This document shows, one piece after another, positions 19,661 to 31,600 of a stretch of 62,000 nucleotides of DNA. The DNA is from Acanthaster planci (Eukaryota > Echinodermata > Asteroidea > Valvatida > Acanthasteridae). Each line of letters begins with the position of its first letter. Positions within the stretch are counted from its first letter, which is position 1. The stretch is taken from positions 561,001 to 623,000 of the forward strand of contig NW_019091528.1 of NCBI RefSeq assembly GCF_001949145.1. Direction: 5' to 3'. The translations under genes were made by a program, and so were the position numbers. Below the pieces are notes generated by a model. The model did not search any database and had not been told where the DNA came from. It was given only the letters and a program-made list of their open reading frames with translations.

Positions 19661-22600
19661 CTGCATTGTAAAAACAAAAAAATAAAACAATTCTAATAGT
19701 TTTAACAAATTCAGAGAAAGATTCTTTTCAGAGAATTTGGCATTCAGTGCGAGATCCAGAGGGCAGGTTCACTCAAGTCAAATGTGTACGGGGATGTAAT
19801 TTTTGAGCTCGGAGCAAGTACAGGCATGACAGGTGTACTTGTACAAAAAATTCCCAGCTCAATTCTTTTGTATTTCATCCCCCTTCATCCTTGCTGTGAA
19901 GTTCATTTTGCATTCTCGTTTGCTTGTAAGCATGAGCCGGCCTTGAAGCTAGATAACAGAAAGGCAAGTTCTGCACTGGTGATCCGACAGGGTCAGGCTT
20001 AGGGTCCCTTACAACAGGTGTCACCATACTTAGCTTAATACTCGGCTGATTCCTGTTGGTCAACTGTCTGGCAGCACAAAGTGGGAGAGGTCGGCAAAAC
20101 AAATAGTAACAGCAAAACAAAAAACCTTACAAGTGGTGGTATTAATTTCTAGGAATTGCTTAACAGGTGGCAAATGAGGCACAGAGATGAAGCATGCTTC
20201 CTCCCGCAGACAGATTCCATTGCAGCGTCACTAAACGAAGCAAACTTCTGCCCTCAAAATTCAGTGTGCTCTAGGCTGCTCATGCCTCAGTCTCTATGGA
20301 AGGATGCAACTCTCTGTAATATCCTGGAGCATTGTGACCTTTTGCAGTGAAATCAAAACACTACATCACAAGCCGATGGTGTTTTGGCGTTGCTGTGACC
20401 TTGGGTCACAAAAGCTCCTAGATTAACACATTAAGTGTCATTCGTCCACAAACCTGATAAAGATTCGTTTGCCAGAAAATTGTGTTTGCAATGGGAGTGC
20501 CAAGGAAATTATAAGTGGGGTCTGGTGATCTTTTGAGTTGAGTACAAATGATGCCTTTCATTGGAAGCGGGCTCAGGACTCTCAACGTTGCTTGGGCCAG
20601 CCACCCCAGTGGCAGACAGTGATTTTATGTTTTCTTTTGGTACAACAACAAAATCACTAGTCTTCCATGGGGGGACAGGCATTCAAGGGTCCAACACTGC
20701 CCTCTGAAGTGTAGTTCACTCGTAGTGAATGGAAAAAGTAAACAAAAACAAAAAAAAAGAATCCACAGCTGAATGCAATGCTCTCTCTTAGTCTCTTGAA
20801 TCCACTTCGTCGACTGTGAAGGAAGAACAGTTTGATGCGCCCTCATCTCTCCGGTGTCCCTAAGTAACTGCCTTTACTTCAATAATTGCCAGGATACATC
20901 CTTTATCTAAAATCCCACCACTGTGCAGGAACCCACTCTTTGTACTTGACACAGACAGCAGCTGGGATTATCTTGCTCTATGCCGCACAATCCGCCAAAA
21001 CTTTGGGCAGAAGTTTGTCTTCACAGATCTGGGAGAAAAGTTCCGATACAGAACTGGGAAGAAGAGACAATGTGGGGAAGGTGGCCGTACCTGGACTGCA
21101 GGAGCCATTGGGCGTTCTCTATCTGGGTCTTGGTCCCCGTGATGGTGATGATGCGATCCGAGCTGCCTTCCTCGGGCTCCTCAATCTTGATTTTGGCCTT
21201 GCAGCCCTGGCGGATCACCTGGATCCGGCTGCCCTTGGTGCCAATGATGGAACCAGCCAGCTGGAGTCGGACAGCAAGAGAAAAACAGAGTGAAAATGGG
21301 AAAACAGAAGAAAACTCTCTGCACAAGGGATATGGGTAATTCCAGAAATTAGGGGTCCAAAAGTGTGACATTTTTGTGTCTCTGTTACATCTGACCTTTG
21401 TTATTTGACATGGAAATATCACAGGACTTGATTTCAAACGATTACTATTTGTCTGGCAGGCAATTTGCATTAATTCAACACTCTCGGAAATTAGAAAATG
21501 TGTTCTGAACTTACAACTCGTATGTCAGTTGTGACAGGGACAATTTCTGAATTTCTGAAATTACCCATATACATGTACCAGTAGGACAAACTCTTGATTT
21601 TTCTAACCCCCATTTAGAATGGTTTTTACCTATTGACAGTGTACAGGGTAACTTATTGATAAAAAAAATCTGCTCAATGCATTTTTACTTCTGACAGTGT
21701 ATAAGTGATAATATCTTTGACTCGAACTAATTGAAGGGAAAGCCAGGTTGTTGTTTTTTTTTTCTCTGAGGGGATCAGCATGACAACTCTCAGCGCCTTA
21801 TTTTGGGGTCAGATAATTGGCAATCTAGCTAAAACATGGAGTTGGAATATAAAGAGGAATTTGTTTTCTAAGGCAGACCCAATAAATGGGAGGGAATTTT
21901 GACAAGAGGTTTATGGTCCCTTGACCAAGTAGCAAGGAACCATGTGACCTTCGACTCTGTAACAGCAATTCAAGCAAATGGCCAGCCACTGCTTACTAGC
22001 CAGACTCTACAAAGATGCCATGTAGACTCGGCAAATTTCCTGGCAAAGGAAAAATCTTATCAGTGCCACATTGCCCTGGGCATTGGCCTGCAATGTAATA
22101 ACCGAAAATCCCAGAACCCCCAATGCTGAGCTCAATACAAGTGACTGTTACAGAGAGACAATGGGCCGCAGGGCACACCAAAACAAAAATGACGTCGTCA
22201 TCAAAGAGTCGGCCTGAAAAACACCTGCAATCTGACGGCCAGGTGTAAAGAGATTATCACTGCCTCCCAACTAACAATCTCCAGTTAGATCGGCAGGTTT
22301 TTGACCAATGAATACACTTCCTCCTGTCTTTTGTATGAACTGTTACTCATCGGCCAGAGGCTTGTTGACACATCTTCTGAGCGCGTCTTCAAAAGCCTCT
22401 ATGCCAAGGGGTCTCTAATGACCTACGCACTTTGACCCTAGTGACCTTGGAATGCACAATACATGTACCCCCCTTTAATTGAGACAAAGCAGTGTTTCAT
22501 CCAGAGGAATAATACACAGGATCTTACCTCTCTAGGAATAGTCACCTGGCTTGTGAGTATCTCGCCTGAATCACCAGATCCTATAAAACAAAACAAAAAG

Positions 22601-25600
22601 TAAATGAGTCAATCAAAATCTTTCATTAAGCTAATCAAGGGTTTTTCCTCCTGTACCCCACCTTCCAAAATTCTTGCACTTTTTGCGTATGATAAGGGCA
22701 CCCTTCCATGACATCAGATCATGGGGGGGGAAAAAATAAGATAATGCGTTCGGAAGTTAGAAGTGGGATGTCCTTAGACAAGCTACTTGTATTTTTAAGC
22801 CAACAGTGCATACCATGCAATCGGAACCTCAATGCAGAACAGCTTAAAAATGAACCCTGTTTTGTTGAGATACACATTGTATACATACATTGCAGGGCTT
22901 CATTTTAAAGGAGCGCGATCGCGCTCGCGCTCCTCCGCGCTCCTTAATGTTTAACAAGGAGAGCAAAAAAAAAGCGCTCCTTAAAAATTTAAGGAGTGCG
23001 TGGTTTTTTCAAACCGGCAGATGTTGATTTATGACTGTTGATGTTGATTGCAGATGTTGGTTTATGATGCAGATGTTGATTTATTAATCGCTCTCCTTAA
23101 ATCAACAAGGTGAATTACGGAGAGAGATTTTTAGCTCTCCTCGTATTTATTAAAATGAAGCCCTCCATTGCCATGCCAGAAAAGTAGCAAACTCACCCCC
23201 AAAATTGCCTCCCTGGTAGCCGCTGGGCTGTGATGACAAGAGGATGAAAATAAGCAGAAATTATATAACACGATGCACTCACAATCAACTAGGTTTCAAT
23301 TTCAAAGGGAAAAGCATTCCAGGAAGTTTTCAGAAGCCACAACAATGCCACACTTTTAGCACAATATCACAGTTGGCATGTCAAGTCCGAGGTAAAGTGT
23401 CCCTGGCCAGGCTGACCAGTCCAAAAAAAATGTAGAACGATGTGCTGGATTTTGGAGGATTGGTGATTGGCAGAGAGAAGAATCACACTGTGTCTAAACT
23501 TACCCACACACTACAATCTATTCGGGAGAACAATGCCCAGAGGCAGTCGAGGCACAAGAGGCTAGGATGCCTACAACAATCATCCCTATCACTCCATGGC
23601 ATTTTGTCGGGTAACCTGTTGTCTAATCTAAGCACACTTCTGTGCTAAGCAGATGGTCAAAGCAGGCTGGCAGAATCGTTAAAGGGATCTAGCCTTCACC
23701 CCCCTCCCCCCGGAATTCCTTCCATCTTAATACAGAGATGCATCTACATTAAGAGCATACTGTCTAAAATGCCGAGTACCCTCCGGATCTCTCCAGAACC
23801 ACAAGTACTCACAAAAGAGATATTTCGCATGCTGCTACGGCAAACCAACGACTTAAAAAACTACCATAAAAAATCAACTGTACTTACATCGCCTTGTTGG
23901 TTGAACCCTCCACCGGCACCTCCACCAAATGAATCGTCACTGCAACAAAGCCAAGAGTGCATCGAGTTATTTCAATGTTTTACACAAAACACATGCACCA
24001 AGAAATGTGTTGGTTTGGATTTCTGTCTTTATCTGTGGAACCATATATACACCCTTAAGGTTCGGACCAAATGACAACGCTTCTGTATTTTGCTTTATGT
24101 CCCATGATCTGATATTTCTGAAGTGAAAAAAAAAAAAAATTTTATTCAGATAGAATCTCTGAAGTTAGGGGTATCCCATCAGGTAAAGCCAAAGGAGTAC
24201 ACAAAGAAGCAGTTTGAAAAATGGCCGCGTTGTAATCCAAATACCGGTCTTCTCACCTGTAGTTCCGATGACCACCACCACCCCCTCTGTCCATCCGGCC
24301 TCCCCGGTCTCCGCCCCTGCCTCGCCCACCGCCAAACCCTCCTCGCCTGAAACCACCATCATCCGGGTAGAAACCTCCACCGCCGCCCCCACCGGCCCCG
24401 AAATCTCGGCCGCCACCTCCTCCGCCACCCCCGCCGCCACCGCCCATTGGTCCGTAGGAGTCCATGCGACCGCCGCCGCCGCCGCCTCCTCGACGGAAGC
24501 CTCCACCGCCACCGCCGCCACCACCACCACCACCCCGACCAGGCCGAGCACCACGGTTACCCTCCCAGGGGGCTTCGGAGACAAAGCCCCCGTAACCATG
24601 TGCCACAAACTCCTTGGCACAGAAGGGGTCGTACTTCTGGTTGAAGCCCTTGATGGGGACCTGCATAACAGCAAGGAAAACATGCTTGCTTTATTTTAGG
24701 GCCCTACGATATGGAGCTGAATGGCAGAAAATGTGACTGGACCCCACGAAATGAGTCTTCAGACCATTTTCATTTGGTAATTTCATTTTAGATTCAATTC
24801 CAGACTGAACAAATTGATGTCTTTGTTTTGATGTATCAATCAGTTTGGCATCCTGACAAATCTGACGGGTGGATAATGTTCCGGAGTTCCCTCTACCATT
24901 GAGCAAAAATCTTTTAAAGGCATTTTGCCTAAAAGAGGCTCTGGTGACTTGTGACTCACTGCTCAGCAAATTTTCTCCTCTGAGCAAGACCTAGCTGGGA
25001 ACCAGCGACTTCCTTTATACACCATATGACACATTGGCTGGTTACCTGCTCTTTCTGGCAAAGCACATTTTCTTTCCTAAGCAGCCTGCAGTTTGGCTGG
25101 GGGGGGGGAGGGTTGATTGATTTACGGCTGCCCAAACTTTGACTTTACTCAGCTTCCATGTCTTTAATGTGGTCTGAGAGCATGACCAACCTACAGCGGG
25201 ATGCCTACATACTGTAATGTTAAATTTTGGCAGAATCCAGAAAATTTCAAGAAAAAACAAGGCCTTCCTCCATAGGGTTGAAGATGTCTTGCCATTCAGA
25301 GTATTTTTTATAAACCACTAAAATACTATGTACTTACATCCTCTATCACCTCCATGATGGCTCTAACTGCTTCACCAATGACTTCCAGTGTGCCGCATAC
25401 TTGAACAACACGTTCCGATGAGCTGGGACACATCTCTGTGTACACCTTGATGGTTGCACCAGTCTTCTGCGAGATAAAATGATAAAAACAAAATCTCCAC
25501 AGTCATCTCAACGGCAAGGTTTACCAGACTTGACAGCTTCAACTTTACCGTCTGGCACTTTCCACTGATGAGGACTCCAGAAAGGAATTTTGACAGGTAA

Positions 25601-28600
25601 TCTGGAGTTCAAATACATCTCATATGTACATGTACTTGACTCTTACGAGGCAAACACCTAATTCAAATAACTCGTATTCTCCTGAAAATATTTTCTCATA
25701 AATTCAGATTCTCACAAAATGGCTTGACAATCAAATTTAAATGACACATGATTGATTCCTTTTCTCATTCTAATTCTACAATTCGGTACCTAAATTGGAA
25801 CGTCCTTTCCAATTCCTTATATTCTACTGACATCAAAAATCATTTGTACAATAAAATTATAACTGAGTTATTAAACCTTTGGTACATACACATCACATCA
25901 ACATTGATTGGTTGGCAAAACACTACAATATCATCATCTTCATCGCTGAGTCATACGGTTCTGAAGCTGTCATGAAGGCCTCCAAGTTCAATTTCCTCAA
26001 CAAGCACTCCTGATCAATACTTCTGATATCATTAACGTCTCAACACCTGGGCAGGTCCCAATGCACTGGCCCATCTCAGATACAATTAGAAGGAACCACC
26101 ATTGACGGCAGGCCAGGGTGACAGGACAGTCTGGGACAACGGTGCGGGAGGGGGGGGGGAAGTGGAGAGAATCAATAACAGACAGGGACCCTCCCCCCCT
26201 TCCTAAACCCTGCCAAACTATGACGAGAAGCCACACACATATCCAATACCACCTGTCATCCCGACGGACAGCTGGCAAGCTGCCCAAAAAAAAAAAAGCC
26301 TGACTTGTACAAACAATGCTCAAACCTAGCTGTTTTGTTTTAAGGCCAGACAAATCATCCATCCTTACTATTATACCCCCAACAAAGACAGAAAATATTT
26401 CACACCGGGGTGACTTTATTTATTACAGGAGCCGACCAAATTTTGCCAAGTCATATTTGATTTCATCCAGAGGAGGATATCAAATACAACAAGTAGGATG
26501 AAATAACAGGCATGTCCCCTGGAGGTGTTTTTCCTATCACAGTCCATTAATGAATGGACTGCCCTGGACAGACTTCTCAGGACCACTCTTTTTCCATGTA
26601 CCAGTTTAAAGCACAATAAATCTGTGCAACCCAAGCTGTCAGAAGAACAGATTGCGACAAACACATCTGTGACAGCTTTCCAATTATTTTTTCCTACACT
26701 ATGTATAATAACTGATGGAGCAGCAAGCATACTGAGATTTTCATATTTGCCTTGGTACATGTACAGGTCTGAAATGTTTAACAGACAGGCACAGCTCACT
26801 CCAAGGCTGAAAATACCCAGCGGACAAACTGGACAGAGCCCAGTTATTTTTAGCACTCTCCTAATGGTTTTTCTCCATCAACAAGTCCGTCTGTCTTATG
26901 ACCGTTTCCTCTTCATTTCACCAGTTGCACTTTCTCGGACAATGCAACAAACCGGAGTGCCAAGTCCCACAGCAATTTGCTGAAAGTGAACTGAGATGCC
27001 ATATGAAGACCAAGGGAATCCGAGGCTGTGTCACACTTGGAGTAGTGTTTTTCATTTGACAAGAGTTTCACCAGGGAGGTACATGTATGCAGGAGAGGAA
27101 ATTTTGCACGCCTGAATAGACTGGCACCAGGAACCCGAATTTCAACTTTCTCAGTTCACTGTAATTAAATAAAAGATGTCATCAAACCACTTTTTTTTGA
27201 TAGAGTTGTCTCAGGATTTATTTTGGTCCTGGCGTTCCTCAATCCAACAACTTTCACCTACATGTACAGAGTGCACGTGTATTGAGACAGTTTGCGGTAC
27301 CAGCTGCTACATTGGACCAGCCAGCCGACCCCCGGCAAGCTCGGCGGTCGAGTGGTTGAGATGACTGCACTAGTAAGCAGGAGGTTGTGGATTTGAGACC
27401 CACCTGAGCCAGTGCGATTTTTTTCACGAGCTCTCGGACAAGCGCCGAGTATACCGGTAGAGTGTCATGAAGATAGTGCCAGGGCAAAAACTCGTTGTTA
27501 AAAATTACTGTTTCACCTTCCCCCTCGTGAAGCCTCTGACACAAGACAAAATCCGCACCTCAAGTCCACAGCCTGCAGAACAGTCCAGGCCCCCCGAGAT
27601 TACAGAACACAAAGCCAGCCTTGACTTACAGTGCGGAGATCCTTGATCTTGAAGCCTGCACGTCCAATGATGGCTCCAGCATGACTTTGATGAACGAGAA
27701 GACGAACCTCCGGCACCCCCTCACATTTCTAAACACAAGAGAGAGAGCGAACAGTTCAAGATAAAAATTGGAATGCAAAATATTCGAAGTGACTTGTAGT
27801 AGTTGAAGAAAGAACTATGAAATTAATTCATAACTTTTCTTTTCTTTTTGTTTTTACTTTTATTCCAGTTACCGAGGAGTATTTTATTCCACAGTATTAC
27901 AGAATTTCCCTTTTTTGGGGGGGTTATCCCAAGATGTGCAACAACTGCCCAATTTCTTATTAAAAAATTCTCAAATTGAAGTGAAAATGCACCCCTAGCT
28001 GAAATCTTTCCCAAATATTACCTACATTTCATAATCGATAACTGGTAAAACTTCATTTTTTTGTGCTGTGCAAGCTAACAAAAGTTAAATGAGGATTTTC
28101 ATTGAAAAAAGGCTTTTGTACCCATGAATGACTGCTAAATTTGAAAGACAAAGAGTACTTAAGAGAAGCGGGGAAAGAATACAAGCAGAAGAAGAAACAA
28201 AACTATACCTTTGCAAACTCACACTTGCATATGCGTGAGCAGCAAGCACACTTGCCATCAATATGCAGTATACATGTACTTGTAACCCCTGGGCCACACA
28301 GCGTATTGTACGAGATAAAAAAAAATAATTCTTTCCGGTGTTCTTCCAGAAAGGACAGGATAAATTCATTCTATGAACAAACTCCCCACCAAAAAAAAAA
28401 AAAAAATACCCAGATTCTCAAAAACAATATACTCACTTGAAGAGCGACACACTCCAGCAAGCAGTCAATGGCAGTGTCCTTGTTTGCTTTGACGGTGAGC
28501 AGGCTAAGCCAGGGAGAAAAAGAGAACAATAAGCATCAGCTTCTCTCTAAAGACCCCCCCTCAACGGGGTAAAGCCAATCTCATTAATGAACGTTCAGTG

Positions 28601-31600
28601 GTCAATCAGCGATTTGACCTATCGATTGCCTTATCATTCAAGCCAGACCAGGAGAGGCTGATGGGACATACTGGTGTGGATGACTCTCTTACCCCCCCCC
28701 AAAAAAAAACCCCTCAAAAGTATCAGTCAGAAACCAAAATGAATATGAGAGAGCATGGCACCTCAGGGACTTCTGCAACCCTGTCCAACCAATATAAACC
28801 CAAAAAAAAAAACAAGAAAGAAACGTTGATACCCAAAGGCAGGTTTGTGGGAAAAAAAGTTCCTTGATTCTCGGCAGAAACAGAAAGAAAAATGAAAAAA
28901 AAAACCTGTCTAGTTTTCAAAGGGTGTTAGCAAGATCCCTCGTCAAACCAAAAGCATGGGTTATAAAATCTATGTGAAAAAAAAGCAAATAGAATGCCAA
29001 AGGACTAATTCTAAGGATGAACTTCTGCTGGGCAAATATGACAGCACTTCAAATTGAAAATTGACGGAAACTTTTCTGCACTTTACATGCCTCTTTGGCA
29101 ATCACCAACAATTCTTGTGAACACCTTGGTAATCTACAGTATATGATGTTCGATTGTCTTGAGTAACTGCAGTACCCCAAACATAAAGCAGAGTACTAGG
29201 GAATTGAAGAGCACTGCAATAAAATTATTTTTTTAAATCGGTGATTTCTAGGAATTTGTCAAATTCATGAAGCCATCTTCACTGGCAACAAAGGATCCAA
29301 AGAATCCTGACAGCTTATTCTGCTCCCAACCAGTACACCGTTCACACGTACAGCAGTCCAATGGAAATTCACCTCGTGGACAGCTTTGTGACACAGATGA
29401 TTTCAACATGTCGGGTTTGCGGTTGGAACTGAGTCGACACGAAAAACTGATGAAGCATATTGTAGCCAGAACATTGGTGCTGAGATGAGTCATATTTACA
29501 CGTACACATCGACCCACAAATTTTGACTGCATACATACATGTACATTTACATGTCGCCACATTCAAAATGTATTACATGTACATTTTATTCAACAATCCA
29601 AACCTGACCATTTATTAAAATTACATACATGTACATGTACGTACATGTGCATGTACGTACATTTACATGTACGTACATGTACATGTATGTACACCAACAA
29701 AACTGCACATATACCGATACGTACAGCACATTCACTACCGCCTGTAAATCTTAAGCACACACAACGCTGCAAATCCACATCAAGGTTTCAATGTGGGGGT
29801 CATGTTTCAGCAGGTAATTTCAAAAATCTCAATGAATCCACAGCAACATGATTTGCATGATGCAAATTCAAAACTACGCTGTATGACATTCAAAAAAAAA
29901 AGAAAAAGAAAAAAAAAAAAAATGAGAGAGTGAAAAATGCAGCAAAGATTTCAAGCATGAGTGCAGTGTATATTAGATGCAATACATGTACATGTAGAAG
30001 GGCGTGGAACGCTATCACCTCAAATATGAACTGTCAAAGAAAAAAAGGAAATCCTCTCCAAAACAAATCCCAAATGACACACAGTCATGTATGTCCACGC
30101 TTCTCATTAAACACACATATTACAGACCAATACGTGTATTTACAAGTATGAAACTGTAATGTACAGGTACTACAAATACTGAGAGATTAAGAAACCACCT
30201 TTTACAATACTGTTTTCCAGAGCCCGACATGTCTGACACACTGTTGAGACTTCTCTGTAATTTGTCCTTACCAATGGGTTCTGTGCAGTACATGTACATG
30301 CACGTACACACATGTTGGAACACCATTCCCCTTTTCTGCTATTTTTATCTAACCCTGAATTCCTGTTGCAAAATTCACTGAATTGAATTCTCTCACTGGA
30401 GTCCCTCCACTCTCATCAAATGAGGAAATTAAAAAGAAAAAAAAAAGCAACTAGGCAAATTTTTTTTTTCTTTCAGTGTTAAAAGAAGATAACCAAACCA
30501 ACCAAAAAAAGAGAGAGTCCCAACTGGAATGATTAGATCTTTGAAAAAAAAAAAAAAGCCAAAAATTCAAAGCAGAATACACCTAAAGTGGTGAAGCTAC
30601 AATTGGGGCGAATGCCTGATGGCACTCGGTGGTTGGACATACCGCTCGGGCCCACAGCAATCGGGCACGCCTACAAGGGGAGTGTACTGGACCAGTGGAA
30701 GTTGGACCACGGGCCGCGAGGGGTTCAGGCGGGCCATGGTGTGACGGTGGACGGTGGACGTTGGTTGAAGAAGTCGGGATATCCGTGTTTCGAAGGGGCC
30801 GGACCATGGGGCAAAGTGGGCGGTAATCGGGCACAGCGATCGCATAACAACCAAGAAGGCCGTCGATCGTAATCAGGGCCGGACGGACGGAGGAGAAGGC
30901 GGGGCCCGAGCCATGGTGGTCGAAAGGGTGGCCAGCGTGAATGAGGGGGGAGAAGAGAGAAGGGCATCATGGGAAAATGGGCATGGGAACCCGTTAATCA
31001 AGAAGCATAGTATTTGACAACAAGAGCAAACAGTTTTTTTTTTACAAAAATGGGTTAACAATCAAGCACAGCTTGCAGTTTGCATAAAACTCTCTGCTTG
31101 AAAAGACTGTGCAATCTGACGGCTTCAACATGATTTGACTGCAGGCCCACTGACGTTACTTTCTATTACGACTCACAAAACCAGTGTGGAATTCAGCGTA
31201 AAAAAAGAAAATTCCTTGAAATTTAGCAATTTTAAAATTATTTCAAAATACAGGTTTTCCAGGTATTGGGAATGGGTATCTCTGTCACAGTCTGATTTTC
31301 AGCAATTCTTTGCGGATTTCTCATCAAAATAAAACCACACAAAGTAGCATTATGAAATACAAAAATAAATGTACACATGTAGATTTTTCCACAAACCATG
31401 ACAATTTTATACCTTATTGTTATCCAATAACAAGTAGCATGTATCTTTCTTTCCAAGCACCATCTACTGCACATGTACAGGCTCTAACAATTTCACTTAA
31501 AAGGCACTGTTTCCTCTGTCACCTAGTTACCATTTCACCACCAGGTATGTTCGCTTTCAGACGACCCCCTTTCAATCATGGATATTGGGGCGGACAACCT

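Larger units (their letters stand above)
19661..21090 (-). other. hnRNP K last intron (1.4 kb), mir-7 host
   Basis: Bounded by donor gtacgg and acceptor aatgcag. Apart from the hairpin at 20596-20680 it shows no recognisable element. Confidence 0.85.

Noticed and set aside
20640-20695. Alternative terminal hnRNP K exon starting [10 protein letters not shown]
   Set aside because: It reads through the miR-7 arm and does not match the family ending, whereas 19630-19660 gives [10 protein letters not shown] exactly in phase. Kept only as a possible minor splice.
20835-20870. Another candidate last hnRNP K exon (SYLGTPER)
   Set aside because: Poor pyrimidine tract and no similarity to hnRNP K endings.
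24214-24699. Long plus-strand open frame rich in Ala, Thr and Pro, and a second minus-strand frame full of Val/Ala
   Set aside because: Both are shadows of the glycine-rich hnRNP K exon 8 (GGN codons read in other frames or on the other strand); no independent protein signature.
24950-25065. Possible second copy of the 2126-2343 MITE family (ggctggttacctg, gagcaag)
   Set aside because: Only short pieces match and the terminal CGTAGAGCTG repeat is absent.
30588-30872. Overlapping open frames on both strands in the GC-rich patch
   Set aside because: Stop codons are rare there because of composition; only the 44-base hnRNP K exon 4 has homology and splice sites.
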